Assembly: GCA_002786025.1 (NCBI GenBank)
Contig: NHNW01000027.1
Coordinates: 1 to 64,000 of the forward strand
Direction: 5' to 3'
DNA length: 64,000 nt
Source: Zasmidium citrigriseum
Lineage: Eukaryota > Ascomycota > Dothideomycetes > Mycosphaerellales > Mycosphaerellaceae
Part shown: piece after piece, positions 20,012 to 30,298 of the stretch
How positions within the stretch are numbered: the stretch's first letter is position 1
Layout: each line of letters starts with the position of its first letter
Notes under the pieces: generated by a model
Told to the model about the DNA's origin: nothing
The model's database searches: none
What the model saw: the letters and a program-made list of their open reading frames with translations, nothing else
Program-made: the position numbers and the translations under genes

Positions 20012-21618
20012 TCATACCCGCTTCCGCACAGCAACCCTGAAGGCATCTGGAGTCGGTTTCACGAACCAGTAGTTGAAGGTGTAAAGCTCGTTCGTCGGAT
20101 TAATGAGCTCAAAGTCGAACTGTGAAACAATCATTGGCACAACCTTCGAGATCTCGAGATACGAGATGTGCCGTCCGATGCAAGTCCTGCTTCCCAGGCC
20201 AAACTATAGCATCTGGTCAGTAATCTCAGCGTCATGAGAGCAGCTATCGTACTCACCGGCATATAGTTGTTCTCAAGCATTTTCAAATGTTCAGGGTCCT
20301 TCGCGGCTTCTAACCATCTTTCTGGTCTGAATTGGAGGGCATCTGGGCCCCAGACGTCTTTGTTGTAGTGGGCGGTCCATATGTTGATGCCGACTTCACT
20401 GCCTTCTGGAAAGTAGCGGCCCAAGATTTCGGCTCCGCCCTTGGGTACGACTCGCCACAACGGCAAACCGGTAGGAGCGCACATTCGCAGACCCTCTTTG
20501 ATGCAAGCTTGGAGGTAAGGCAAGTTCTGGCTCTCCTTGAAGGGGATGTAGCTGCGAGTCATCTTTCCTTCTCCGATGGCCTGATCGAGCTCTTGCCTGA
20601 GCTTCGCCATTGCATTTGGATATGCAGTCAAATGCCAGAGCACACCACTAAGTGCTGTTGAGGTGGTGTCGCTGCCAGCAATGACATTTGAGAGCCCCAT
20701 CATGAAGACGTTGTATTTTGTCATGCCTTTCTCAGGGTCCTGCTCTGCGTCCATGGCCAAGTCCAAGAAATCGCGAGTAGTGTTCTCGGAGATGTTGCTG
20801 GCTTCATCCTTGCGGTCCACTGACTTCCGGTGCGCCTCGCGCTCTTCTATGCGCTTCCGCACGAAGCCCATGATGTAGTTCCGCCCAGCAGCTCCAGAGC
20901 CGGGTAGCTTCTCAGCGATCTTGTACAGGTATGGATGTGTCCAAGCATATATCCCGACCAACGTGGAGTACACCAGCATGGAGTTCAGCGAGGCAATGCA
21001 GTTATCCATGTCCTTGCCCTCATCCAGGAAGCCAAAGCGTCGTCCGTACGTGATACAGCCAATGACATCGAAAGCGTAGCACTGCAGCCAATGGTGCATG
21101 TTGACCGCAATGCCCGTATCCGCCATCTCGACCAGCCGCTGCTGAAAGACCGTCTGCACATCGTCCGCGAACTGTTCGTAGTGCAGCAAGCTGGACAAAG
21201 AAAACATGGATTGGAAATTCCTCCTAGTCTCGGCATGCCTCTTCATGTCACGATCCGGAAACATCGTCCACCTTTCGGGATCCGGGTGTTTCCAACCCTC
21301 GTACCAGTCACTCTTGGGCATCTGAGATGCAATGCCGTATACATTTTTCTCCGCGGACGTGATCGAGTAGAGACTTGGTCCGATGCGGACTATCGGAGCG
21401 TAATGTTCTCCAGGTTTGGCGCATTGGCGATGGAGGTAGATGTTCTCGAGGTGAGCTTGGCCTCGCCAGACGCTGTTGAAGTACCAGAGCCTTGTGAAAC
21501 GGGCGAGGAGGGGTCCTGGGATGTCTCGCAGTGGAGAGGTCAATGCCACGTAGAGCACGTAGATGATGCGAGCGACAAAGGCAAGCCCAGCCACCGTCAA
21601 AGCCAGACGTAGAAGCAT
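20012..21618 (-). CDS. Cytochrome P450 monooxygenase (microsomal)
   Basis: The N-terminal anchor is MLLRLALTVAGLAFVARIIYV, followed by the proline hinge RDIPGPLLARF. The I-helix oxygen-binding motif is AGSDTTST, the K-helix ExxR is KEGLR, and PERF is seen as FRPERW. The heme loop is cut by a 53-nt intron (20256 GTGAGT ... 20204 TATAG). The second exon reads FGLGSRTCIGRHISYLEISK, with the heme-ligand Cys, and continues to VAVRKRV, giving 517 aa. Read without splicing, the enzyme appears to lack its heme site. It resembles fungal pisatin-demethylase-like P450s. Expected to be ER-bound and reductase-dependent. Substrate unknown. Confidence 0.93.
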
Positions 21619-23222
21619 GTCGGGCTCGCTGGTCTTTCCCGACGAAGGCGTGTCTTCTCTCTCTCTCCAGATGTGGATTCTGTGGATTCAAAGACCCTAT
21701 ATAATCAGTGGTAAGTAGTGCACTGCAAGCAAGTCTACCTTATATTGAGCCGATCTGACAAAGTACGAGCCGCAAGCTGTTACCGAGTGGTATGGAGGCG
21801 GGGGCAAGAACGGCGGCTGGAGCTTCGAAAAACTAGAGCATCGTCATGCAGCCCTTCCAGTCATCATTCACGGTTCAAAGCGGTGTCGGACAGCTGCTAC
21901 AGAAGGCCTCGAGAGACATTCCAGTGGTGGACAGACGCGTAGGATGCCTCGTGTCTGGGAAGCCAGCTGGTCATTCTTGCTGGCTCGATCGTGAATGAGT
22001 CTAGCAGCGTCTCATCATTCAGTTACTCGCATTGCTCGAAAGATTTGATCTGGCATATGGTTCTCATGACTCGCGTAGAAAGGATGTAGAAGAAGATATG
22101 GAGTGCTGCGTGCCTGCAATGTTGATGTATTTCCATCGCCATCACGTCATGCCTATTTTTAGACCTTGGCAGGAGCGTAAAGACACCAGACCCTCCTGCC
22201 TATTTTCCTCACTCATCATCACATATATGCGGTGGCAGCGCAAGAACCATGCGAACAGAGCCCAGCCGATATGCATGAAGCCAGCAAACATCTGTGTGCT
22301 CAGGTAGGACGGATCGAGCATGGTATACGTCTCCAATCCGATCACTGGCGAGACTAGATGCTCGTTAGCCGCTGCATGATCTCTTGTTCATCACCTACAG
22401 AAAGACGGGACCACAATGATGAGAAGTGTCATTGACAGTGCGGTAGGCAGGACTTCGAGTCCCAGAGGACATGACGAGAAGCGGCAGACAAATCCCACCT
22501 TGGCATTCCCTATGTGATCAGAAGCAGTTCCGAGGCACCAAGGGGTCAGGGAAGGCCAGCCATCGACAGCAAAGTCTGCCAGCGACAGAGACTAGTCCAG
22601 TCTTCGAATCTCAACATGAAGGACGCCTACCCCATCGACTCTTCTTGGAGGCCTGGCATCTTCTACAACGCTTTTTCGTCGTGTTCTGGAGCTGCTAGTG
22701 GTCGGAATCACAGGCTATGTACTGTCATTCAACTTCACAGCAACATCTCGGTTCTTCGGGTCAACATGATCCGCCTTCTGCGACATGATGACAACTTCTC
22801 CGAAAATGGCCATCATCACGCAACCCATGTGCGGAGAGCAAGCGATGAGTTTTTGTGGGGCTTGATCTCTTTGACACTGATGCCCTCAATTAGGTGACCC
22901 TGCAAAATGGATTCAGAACCCCTGTGGACTCCTCTTCGCCACTCCGCATCTCCTCACGCCAAGACACTGTCTAGGACCATGATTCGATCTGAGAACCACG
23001 AGCCTTACTCTATACCGACAGATGTTGCTTGCACGAGAGCGTAGCGTGTTTTTTTCGGGATTGCATGCTGTATACGTTTAGATGCCCCGAGACGAGGCCC
23101 ACCCGTTCCAGAACCGATACCGAGGCCGACTAAAGATATAGCCGTCGACGAGACAGCGAGTATAAAGACGTGTATAGAGGGATGAGCTAAGGGTGAGGCT
23201 GAAACCGTCTCTCTCGACAAAA
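21619..23222. other. Intergenic, P450 and glycosidase promoters
   Basis: This 1.6 kb separates two head-to-head genes. Apart from the uncertain minus-strand coding remnant listed separately (22142-22860), no gene is seen. Confidence 0.45.
22142..22860 (-). pseudogene. Possible remnant of a small membrane-protein gene
   Basis: Several minus-strand segments look coding but do not join into one clean model. Near 22830-22715 a frame reads MGCVMMAIFGEVVIM and then KADHVDPKNRDVAVKLND. Around 22470-22400 a frame has LEVLPTALSMTLLIIVV, a membrane-like segment. Between 22345 and 22142 another reads MFAGFMHIGWALFAWFLRCH before a polar tail and stop. Candidate donors and acceptors link the last two, but stop codons interrupt the middle. 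The family is not recognised. It may be a decayed gene, a multi-exon gene that was not resolved, or chance. Confidence 0.25.
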
Positions 23223-24903
23223 ATGATATCCCTATCTTGCCTTCTGGCTACAGTGGCGACTCTGACTGAGATTCTTGCCTCGCCGCATTCTCCCACCCCT
23301 GGTAATGACCAACCTTGGCTCGACCTCTCCATCAACTCGCCTCCTAATAGCCGCTACCTACAGCGAGCTCAGACCGGAGAGCCCTTTCTGTGGATAGCAG
23401 ACACCAATTGGGAACTCTTTCATCGACTGAATCGTACTGACGCCGACTTGTATCTCTCGGACCGCGCATCCAAGGGCTTCACCGTGATTCAGGCCGTCCT
23501 CCTCTCGAAGCTGAACGCCACCTCAATTCCCAATTTCTATGGAGATCTCGCCATCGACAACTCAGATCCCTATCAGATCAATGAGGGATACTTCGAACAT
23601 GTGAACTGGATTTGCCGGCGGGCAGCTGAGTATGGCATCCTCATCGCCTTTGTGCCAATCTGGTCTCGGTATGTAAACGGTGGCTGGTTCGGAGGCCCAG
23701 TCCTTTACGATGAGGGCTCAATGGAACACTTCGGACGGTATCTTGGAGAGACATTCCCAGGAATTCCAATCATCATGGGCGGAGACACGAACGCTTTCTG
23801 GATCCATAATATCAGCGCTGCGAGGACTATTTGGCGCAACGATACATGGATCGATCCTTGGTCGCTGGTCGGGCCTGTCGAGGATACGAGGTATTTGTGG
23901 GCGGCGATGTTGAGCGGACTTCGGGGCGCGGAGCTCGAGACGGGCGTGAAGGCATTCGTCACGTATCAGCCGACGAATCCATCCATTGCCGGCACACCGC
24001 CAGCGTATGGGCACAACGTAAGCTCACGAGCTTGATCTGACATGCCAGATACTGATCTCCTCACAGTACATCAACGGCACCTTCGGCACCCTCGACATGG
24101 ACGCCGTACAGTCCGGTCACGAATCCCTGGACCCAGACTCGCTCGACGCAGGCTTCACAGCAATGACCGGCTGGGACTCCCGCAAGAACTACGAATCCAT
24201 AGTCGCCATGCGAGAAACCTTCCCCGGCCCAGTCATGGACGTCGAGAACCACTACGAAGACGCTCACGACTCCTTCAACACCTCCAAAAGGATCTGGAAT
24301 GCGTCCGACGTGCGACATGGCTTTTATCCGGCTTTGTTCAGTGGCGCCTGTGGGATCACGTATGGCTCGCTTTCTGTACAGCAGTCGTATGCGCCGTTGG
24401 AGGAACTTGCGAGGCCGGATTTGTATATTGAGCCTCAGCTTGGACTGGATAAGAATGCATCTTGGAGCGTTGGCATACATCGACCGGGAGCGAGTCAGAC
24501 GGGCTATGTGGCAAAGTTGTTTGCTGGTCTTGATAAGGAGGCGTTTGAAAGTCTGACGCCGATGAGGGAGTTTCTGTCGAGTCCGGCGGACAGCACTGAA
24601 GACATTCTGGCTTACGAAGGAGATCGATATGTCGCTGGCATGGTCTCACAGCGACAGTACTGGGTTTACTCGGGCCATGGTGATGCTTTTGCTGTTGACC
24701 TGGCGGCGCTGGCCAGTCATTGGGGCTGTTCGAATGCCCAAGGGTATGCTCAGTGGTTTGATCCCCGGCGAGGAGAGCGCGAGAATATTGATGATGCAAG
24801 TCTGTTTCTGTTGAAAGGCATACAGACGTTTACGCCGCCGAGTCGAGGAGGTATTGATCATGACTGGGTGTTGGTCATCAGCTTTGGAGATCGAGTGGAT
24901 TGA
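23223..24903 (+). CDS. Secreted DUF4038-type glycoside hydrolase (GH140-like)
   Basis: The signal peptide is MISLSCLLATVATLTEILAS. The mature protein has the DUF4038 signature WIADTNWELFHRLNRTDADL and SKGFTVIQAVLLSK, then FPGIPIIMGGDTNAFW, GWDSRKNYESIV and VMDVENHYED. The C-terminal region (YVAGMVSQRQYWVYSGHGD) resembles the putative collagen-binding domain that usually follows it. A 49-nt phase-0 intron (24018-24066) splits the gene. The total is 543 aa with several N-glycosylation sequons. GH140 enzymes include apiosidases acting on pectin side chains, so cell-wall polysaccharide degradation outside the cell is likely. The exact bond is not known. Confidence 0.85.
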
Positions 24904-25176
24904 TATCGGCAGTATTGAAGCCGGAAGAGCTACATCAGAATGAAGATCTAGTGGAGCAAGGTGGCGGCGGCAGTCCTCGAGATAGAGCATAATGTATTCT
25001 GATTGAGCGAGATGATGGATGTTCTTCAAGTTGTTGATGGCGCCGCTTGAAAGTTTAGGCGTCCCACCCCTTTCCGCTGGCTAAGCCTTTCACAGGCCTT
25101 TGCGACTTCACGAGAAACCCAAAAAGTTCCAATTTCTTCAATATCTCACCCACACCCTCCAGCCCAAGCGCCGAAT

Positions 25177-26140
25177 ATGGCAGACTCCGACGACGACCAA
25201 GCCGGCATCCCTCTGATCGAAGACCTCTCGGACTCGCCCGCGCCGGCCTCGAAAAAGTCGTCGAAAAGGAAGCGAGACGCCGAAGACGAAGGACAAGCAG
25301 AGAAGAAGAAGGCGGCCAAAAAGGAGAAGAGGAAAAAGAAGAAGCCACAGGATGTTGATGATGGGGCGCTGGACAGCGAGCTGGGGATTAATCATGCCAT
25401 TGCGCATATGGACAGCAGATTGATGGCGGATCACATTGCTCAGAGGACGAGGCGGTTTCAGCCGGAGTTGAGTCTTGTGGAGGCGGAGGATATTCATATT
25501 TCTGGTACGCCAAAGGCTATGCGGAAGTATTGGGATATCAGCTGACTGATTTGCCAACTACAGAAAAAGCCATCACCGACACCACCTCCTTCAGCGAAGA
25601 CCGCACCACCGAGAACCTGCCCGCCTTTCTCGAGAAGTTCGCAACTTCGAGGGCGAAGAAGAAGGGTCCCAAATTGTCAGATGCCTCCAAAGAGCCAGGC
25701 TCCCCGCATACTCTTGTCGTGACAGGCGCAGGACTGCGAGCCGCCGACTTGACTCGAGCACTGCGGAAGTTCCAGACGAAAGAGTGCATGGTGGCGAAGC
25801 TCTTCGCCAAGCATATCAAGCTGAAGGAGGCAATCGAGACGACGAAGAAGACGAGAATGGGAATTGGTGTAGGTACGCCTCAGAGGCTGATCGATTTGCT
25901 GGAGAATGGTAAGTTGCTCGTCTGAACCCGCATCTGAGCACATGCTGATACATCTCAGGCGCCTTGTCTGCGAAGAGTCTTGAGCGGATAGTTGTCGATG
26001 CCTCTCATATTGATCAGAAGAAGCGCGGAGTGCTGGACATGAAGGAGCTACAGGTGCCTCTTGTCCAGCTGCTTGTAAGGCCGCAGCTGAAGGAGCGATA
26101 TGGATCGGGCGAGGGGAAGGTCGAGCTGCTCTTCTATTAA
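25177..26140 (+). CDS. cms1: Cms1-family ribosome biogenesis protein
   Basis: Three exons (25177-25504, 25564-25908, 25959-26140) with introns of 59 and 50 nt give 284 aa. The N-terminus is acidic and then strongly basic (KKSSKRKRD; KKAAKKEKRKKKK), a nuclear/nucleolar signal. The body shows the family order: LGINHAIAHMDSRLMADHI, TLVVTGAGLRAADLTRAL, ECMVAKLFAKHIKL, GIGVGTPQRLIDLL and ERIVVDASHID. This matches Cms1, a helicase-like protein of the 90S pre-ribosome lacking a full ATPase core. It is a single-copy housekeeping gene in fungi. Confidence 0.9.
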
Positions 26141-26184
26141 GTGATACCCATCTCTTACATTGCTCCAGATCCAAGAGACATCCA

Positions 26185-26412
26185 TTGCATCTGTTCAATC
26201 ACCAGCTATCTATTGCATTCCTGCTGACATTGTCTTCCACCTTTGCCGAGTCCAAGATCCTGACCTACCCGGCCTGCCTCGATACCATTGCATCCTCGAA
26301 GCAAACCTGCTACTCTTTTACAAGCCAGACATCTCTAGATGCTGTAGCAACGTATGAGGATGCCTCACGGAAGACCGTCGCTCCCTCCTCGACCCTCACG
26401 ACCAGCACGTGA
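26185..26412 (+). CDS. Possible small secreted protein (75 aa)
   Basis: The frame begins MHLFNHQLSIAFLLTLSSTF, which looks like a signal peptide with a cleavage site after FAES. The short mature part has two Cys (YPACLDTIASSKQTCYSF) and a Ser/Thr-rich end. It begins only 45 bases after the cms1 stop codon, so no independent promoter is obvious. It could be a small secreted protein, a truncated copy of a longer one, the first exon of an unresolved gene, or a chance frame in the cms1 3' UTR. No family is recognised. Confidence 0.35.
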   Translation: MHLFNHQLSIAFLLTLSSTFAESKILTYPACLDTIASSKQTCYSFTSQTSLDAVATYEDASRKTVAPSSTLTTST

Positions 26413-26819
26413 AGACTTACCGACGGTCACTGGACCTTCCTCTACAATTCACTTTCACATGTGACTTGAGCCGTTCTTAGCCGACGTCCAAAGTGAGTCA
26501 CTGGAAGCAAACGTGTCTTCTTGCTCCTTGAAAGGCCAATCACGGCTCGCATCGGTCGAAAGTGAGTGAAGCGCCGATAATATTCACGCGCTCCTTCCTT
26601 GCTAGGAAGTTGAGCCGAGCTACCCGCTACCCGCACGGTCCTGAAAAACTACTTAAGACCGGTCCATTTCCTCATCCTTCCTCTTCTCTTCGGCACCGCG
26701 CGCACCACAGTTCGGTCCACCAAACACTCGCTCCGCCCTTCCCACACATCAACACCAACTTCATTCCATCACTCACACACATCAACACACAACAAACACT
26801 CATTCCGACGCCAATACCA
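26413..26819. promoter_or_regulatory. Promoter region of the five-module secreted protein
   Basis: The last 150 bases are rich in C, T and A with CACAC/ACA repeats (about 26745-26819), as in highly expressed fungal leaders. No gene is seen. Confidence 0.4.
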
Positions 26820-28337
26820 ATGGCGCCCTCCGTCAAGGCCATGGTGGCCTCTGGCCTGCTGCTCCTCGCAGCTCCTCTCGTCAAGGCCGACGCCCGCTGT
26901 AAGCATCATTCCCCTCCGACACTACCTCGAGTCCTCACTGACCTCATCACAGCCTGCGGCCTCTGCATTGAGACCGCCATCAACCAGGCGCACGAGCCCG
27001 TCTGCACCGGCATCTTCGAGCAGGATGCTGTGAACGACTGCCTCTGCGCCCCCGGCAACAAGGCGGTAAGTCTCCTTCATCACCTTCACATGCCAGCCAC
27101 TGACTGATACCTTCAGATCTTCGACCTCTGCGAGTCGAAGTGCGCCGGTCTTCCCAATGCCCCATCTTCTGTCTGCTCCGCCCCGGCCGCCAAGCGCGAA
27201 CCCGATCTCCGTACCTGCACTCTCTGCTGGGAGACCGCTGCCAACCAGGCTCACACCCCCATCTGCACCGGCTTGACCCCCGAGGACACCGAGGCTTGCC
27301 TCTGCAAGCAGGGTAACCGCGAGGTATGTCACACAGCTTGCCTCGAGTCTTCCGACTTTGACTGACATTCACTCAGATCTTGGACACCTGCAACGCTCAG
27401 TGCGCTGGCTTCCCTGTGAAGCAGCCCAAGAACGTCTGCTCCAAGCTCGCCACTCGCGCTGATGACAAGACCTGCGCGAAGTGCTGGAACCATGAAGTCG
27501 ACACTCGCTGCCCCCCTGGTACCGGTCCCTTTGAAGAGCAGAAGTGCCTGTGCTCGAAGAAGAACCGCAAGGTAAGTAACAAACCCCTCTTCCTCCTTTC
27601 TCGTTACTAATCAGAAGACAGCACTTCATCAACACCTGCAGCAAAGCCTGCGCCAACTCTCTTGTCACCCCGGCTAAGTTCTGCGCCAACGTCCCTGCGA
27701 AGGCCCCTGTCGAGACTCGTGATGACGCCTCTTGTTCCGCTTGCTGGAACGCTGAGATCGCTCAGTTCTGCCCTGATGCGTCCGGCCTCGGCGTCGCTCT
27801 CTGCCTGTGCTCGCCTGGTATCGCAGAGGTCAGTCTCATCCCTCATTCGCATTCCATAAACTCAGCTGACTCCATCACAGCAATTCATCGGTGCCTGCTC
27901 CGCTCCTTGCGCCGGCACTTTGGGCCAGCCTGAGCAGGTCTGCGTTGGTGCTAACAAGCGCTCCGAGTCGTCGATCTCTTCTCGCCAAGATGATGCCGCC
28001 TGTGCCGCTTGCTGGAACGAAGCCGGCGACGAGATGTGCCCATGGGCCAGCGACCCCTTCGAAGAGCAGCTCTGCCTCTGCTCTCCTGCCAACGCAGCCG
28101 TAAGTACCTTTCCTCCTTCATCATTCGCCCAACATACTGACCCATCTCCAGAACTTCATCGCCAAGTGCGATCCACCCTGCGCCAACTCCGTCGTCCAGC
28201 CATCCGACGCCTGCGCGCCTTGGGGCAAGCGTTCGCCTCAGATCGCTGGCGGTGGTCCTTGCGGCCCAGTTCCAGGCACCGCCTGCAACCACGTCAGCTC
28301 GACTGACGCTGCGCCTTCCAGCACTTCTACTCAGTAG
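26820..28337 (+). CDS. Secreted protein with five tandem CFEM-like 8-cysteine modules
   Basis: Seven exons (26820-26898, 26953-27065, 27117-27323, 27377-27571, 27622-27828, 27881-28099, 28152-28337) encode 401 aa. A signal peptide (MAPSVKAMVASGLLLLAAPL, then VKADA) is followed by five modules with spacing C-x2-C-x(8-12)-C-x(10-11)-C-x-C-x(10-11)-C-x3-C-x(10-11)-C. This is close to CFEM, but the last gap is shorter than the usual 15-16. Each has CLC at cysteines 4-5, and four of five have CxxCW. Introns 2-6 are phase 0, 50-53 nt, and all fall between Cys5 and Cys6. The linkers contain KR (AAKREPD, GANKRSES, WGKRSP) or ATR/ETR, possible Kex2-type sites. No GPI signal ends the protein. CFEM domains bind heme or act in adhesion and virulence; function here is unknown. 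Confidence 0.85.
26953..28217 (+). repeat. Five tandem exon-intron repeat units encoding the 8-Cys modules
   Basis: The coding repeats are about 65-73 codons per unit. Each unit boundary sits in the linker, and each unit contains one short intron at the same codon position. Module order by third and fourth cysteine context: AINQAHEPVC, AANQAHTPIC, HEVDTRC, AEIAQFC, EAGDEMC. Modules 1 and 2 resemble each other (12 residues between Cys2 and Cys3), and modules 3-5 resemble each other (8 residues), which suggests stepwise duplication. Confidence 0.8.
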
Positions 28338-28875
28338 ATTGCTGACCTCATACCCACACACCGACTCGACTGCTGACGATGGCGGCGGCTGAGCTCTCAT
28401 GATGCTTCTTTCTTTTGTCTATGATGCAGGGATGGATAGCAAGATGCAACTTGATGGCTGGTGCTAGACACCGGCGATGAGATACCCCACATGCAATACA
28501 ATGACTTGAGTTCATGATGACTGCTTCTCACTTCTTTATTCTCATCTTCCTCGCTTTTCATGGCTTCGCCGTACTTGACTTACCATTGAGCACTTTACGC
28601 CACTGCTCAAGATCCTGCATGGCTTGTACCGCGCTATCCTCAGCGCCTCCGTCTCAGCAACCGACGGCGGCGAACAAAGAAGCAGCATTTCCCATCGAGT
28701 GCTCAAGACAGAAAGAGAGAGGGATGCCAATTGCAAGATGAAGCTCGAGTCTCTTTCTTTGGCATTCTTTTCCGAAGTAGCTTTTCTCAGCTGCAGCACG
28801 TCCGCCGCCGCACATCACGTACGCCACACTGACAATGGCCATCACCTTCATCATCCCTCATCATCGCCATCCAAC
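28338..28875. other. Convergent intergenic region
   Basis: The 538 bp lie between two tail-to-tail genes. They contain small random frames only and probably both 3' UTRs. Confidence 0.5.
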
Positions 28876-29834
28876 TCAATCAACCGGCGACGCCTCACCA
28901 GCCGACTCCTTCAACCCCTCCGCACTACCACCCTGCTTCTCCAAATCCGCCGCAAACAGCGCCGCCCCACAAGTATTCGTAAAAGCCGCAAAAATGCCCA
29001 ACACAGGGATCATCTCCAACAGCACCGCCGGCACGCCGAAACCCGTATACGCCCCCTTCCTCTCCTCCACAAACCTCTGCTGCTGCGGCTTCGACATCCC
29101 CTTGAGCTGGAAATACCGCGCGTGCGCATGCGGTCCATACCTCCGTCCCTGCAGAACCACAAACATGACTGTCCCCACGACCGGGATGAAGTTCAGCGGG
29201 AGGTACATCAGGTAGCGAATGATGGCTTTGGGAGTGAACTTGGCGAAGGGTTTGCCGGCGAGTTTTCCGAGGCGTTGGACGGCGTCGCCGACGGCGGAGG
29301 ATTTGACGGTGCGTTCTTTGGCGACGAGGGCCGTGTGGCCGCGTTCGAGTAAAGTGGCATCGAATGTGTCGATGAGAGAGTCCTCGATTAATAGGGCTTT
29401 GGAGAGGACCATGGTTAGGGTGCTGGATTCGGAGAGCACGAGGAGGATGGTTGTTAGGGCGGCGATGGGGCCGGAGGTAAAGACTAGGACGGCGAGTTGG
29501 GGGAGATAGGTGAAGAGGAACATGAAGGCTGGTAGTGATTGTTAGCTTTGGGTCGGACAATAGAGGATTCTTTTGGTGGCGACGAACTGGTGATGCCGGC
29601 TCCGAGGGTCATGGTGGGAATCAGGCGGGAGAAGAGAGGCTTGCGGAGTTCGCTGTGGGAAAGGAGATAGAAAATGCCCTAAAAGACTCGTGAGTAATTG
29701 GGATACCGATTCTTCGAAGACATTGAGCATACCTTGATGGGATAGATGTACGTTCCAGAGCGGACGCCTTGTTCAGCCACCTTCTTGATCTCTTCCATTT
29801 CCTGCTTGGCCGTCTCCTTGATTCTGTCCGACAT
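28876..29834 (-). CDS. Multi-pass membrane protein, RRT8/EI24-like
   Basis: Exons 29834-29733, 29678-29588 and 29528-28876 are joined by introns of 54 nt and 59 nt (GTATGC...TTTAG and GTTCGT...CCAG). The 281-aa protein begins MSDRIKETAKQEMEEIKKVA, a short amphipathic helix. It then has YPIKGIFYLLSHSELRKPL and hydrophobic segments TYLPQLAVLVFTSGPIAALT, YLPLNFIPVVGTVMFVVLQG and LLEMIPVLGIFAAFTNTCGA. This order (GI.Y...P.L, then a P-rich hairpin ending PVLG.FA..TN..GAALWA-like) is that of the fungal outer-spore-wall RRT8 / EI24 superfamily, found on lipid droplets and ER. The assignment rests on pattern only. Confidence 0.65.
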
Positions 29835-30298
29835 CTTGGGCAGATCGCACTTCTTCTTGTGTTTGAGGTGGTCGCTTCGGTATCGCCAATGGTTGATGTT
29901 TCTTTACACGACCAAAAAGTTTCACGTTTGAACCTGCTCCAAGAAATTCAGTCGCATGTGACAGCCAACGACGTCATTCAACATTGACGCTGTCCATCGC
30001 GCTTGCCCCATTCGGATCGGACGAGTGGGGCACTTGGCCAGCTTCATTCACCTCACCTCGTCCCCCTCCTCAATCCCTGCATCCCAAGCCATCACCTCCG
30101 CACGTCAGCTCGAGTGAGAGTTCACTGCTATGGACGGGTACCTTGCAGAGCGCACGACCAGCTAATTAATCGCACTGTCTTCCTTCCGACATCTTCCATC
30201 CTCTTCTCTCTCCTCCTCATCCACCTCTCTACACTTAAGATCTCATAACCCGTTCTCCCCTTAGACTCCTACTCTTTATCGCATCTACACCCTCCAAA
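29835..30298. promoter_or_regulatory. Divergent promoter region
   Basis: The 464 bp lie between two head-to-head genes. Bases 30170-30298 are strongly pyrimidine-rich on the plus strand, a common feature just upstream of fungal start sites. Confidence 0.45.

Noticed and set aside
28624..29560. Long frames on both strands over the RRT8-like gene
   Set aside because: They are shadows of the supported minus-strand coding frame in GC-rich third positions.
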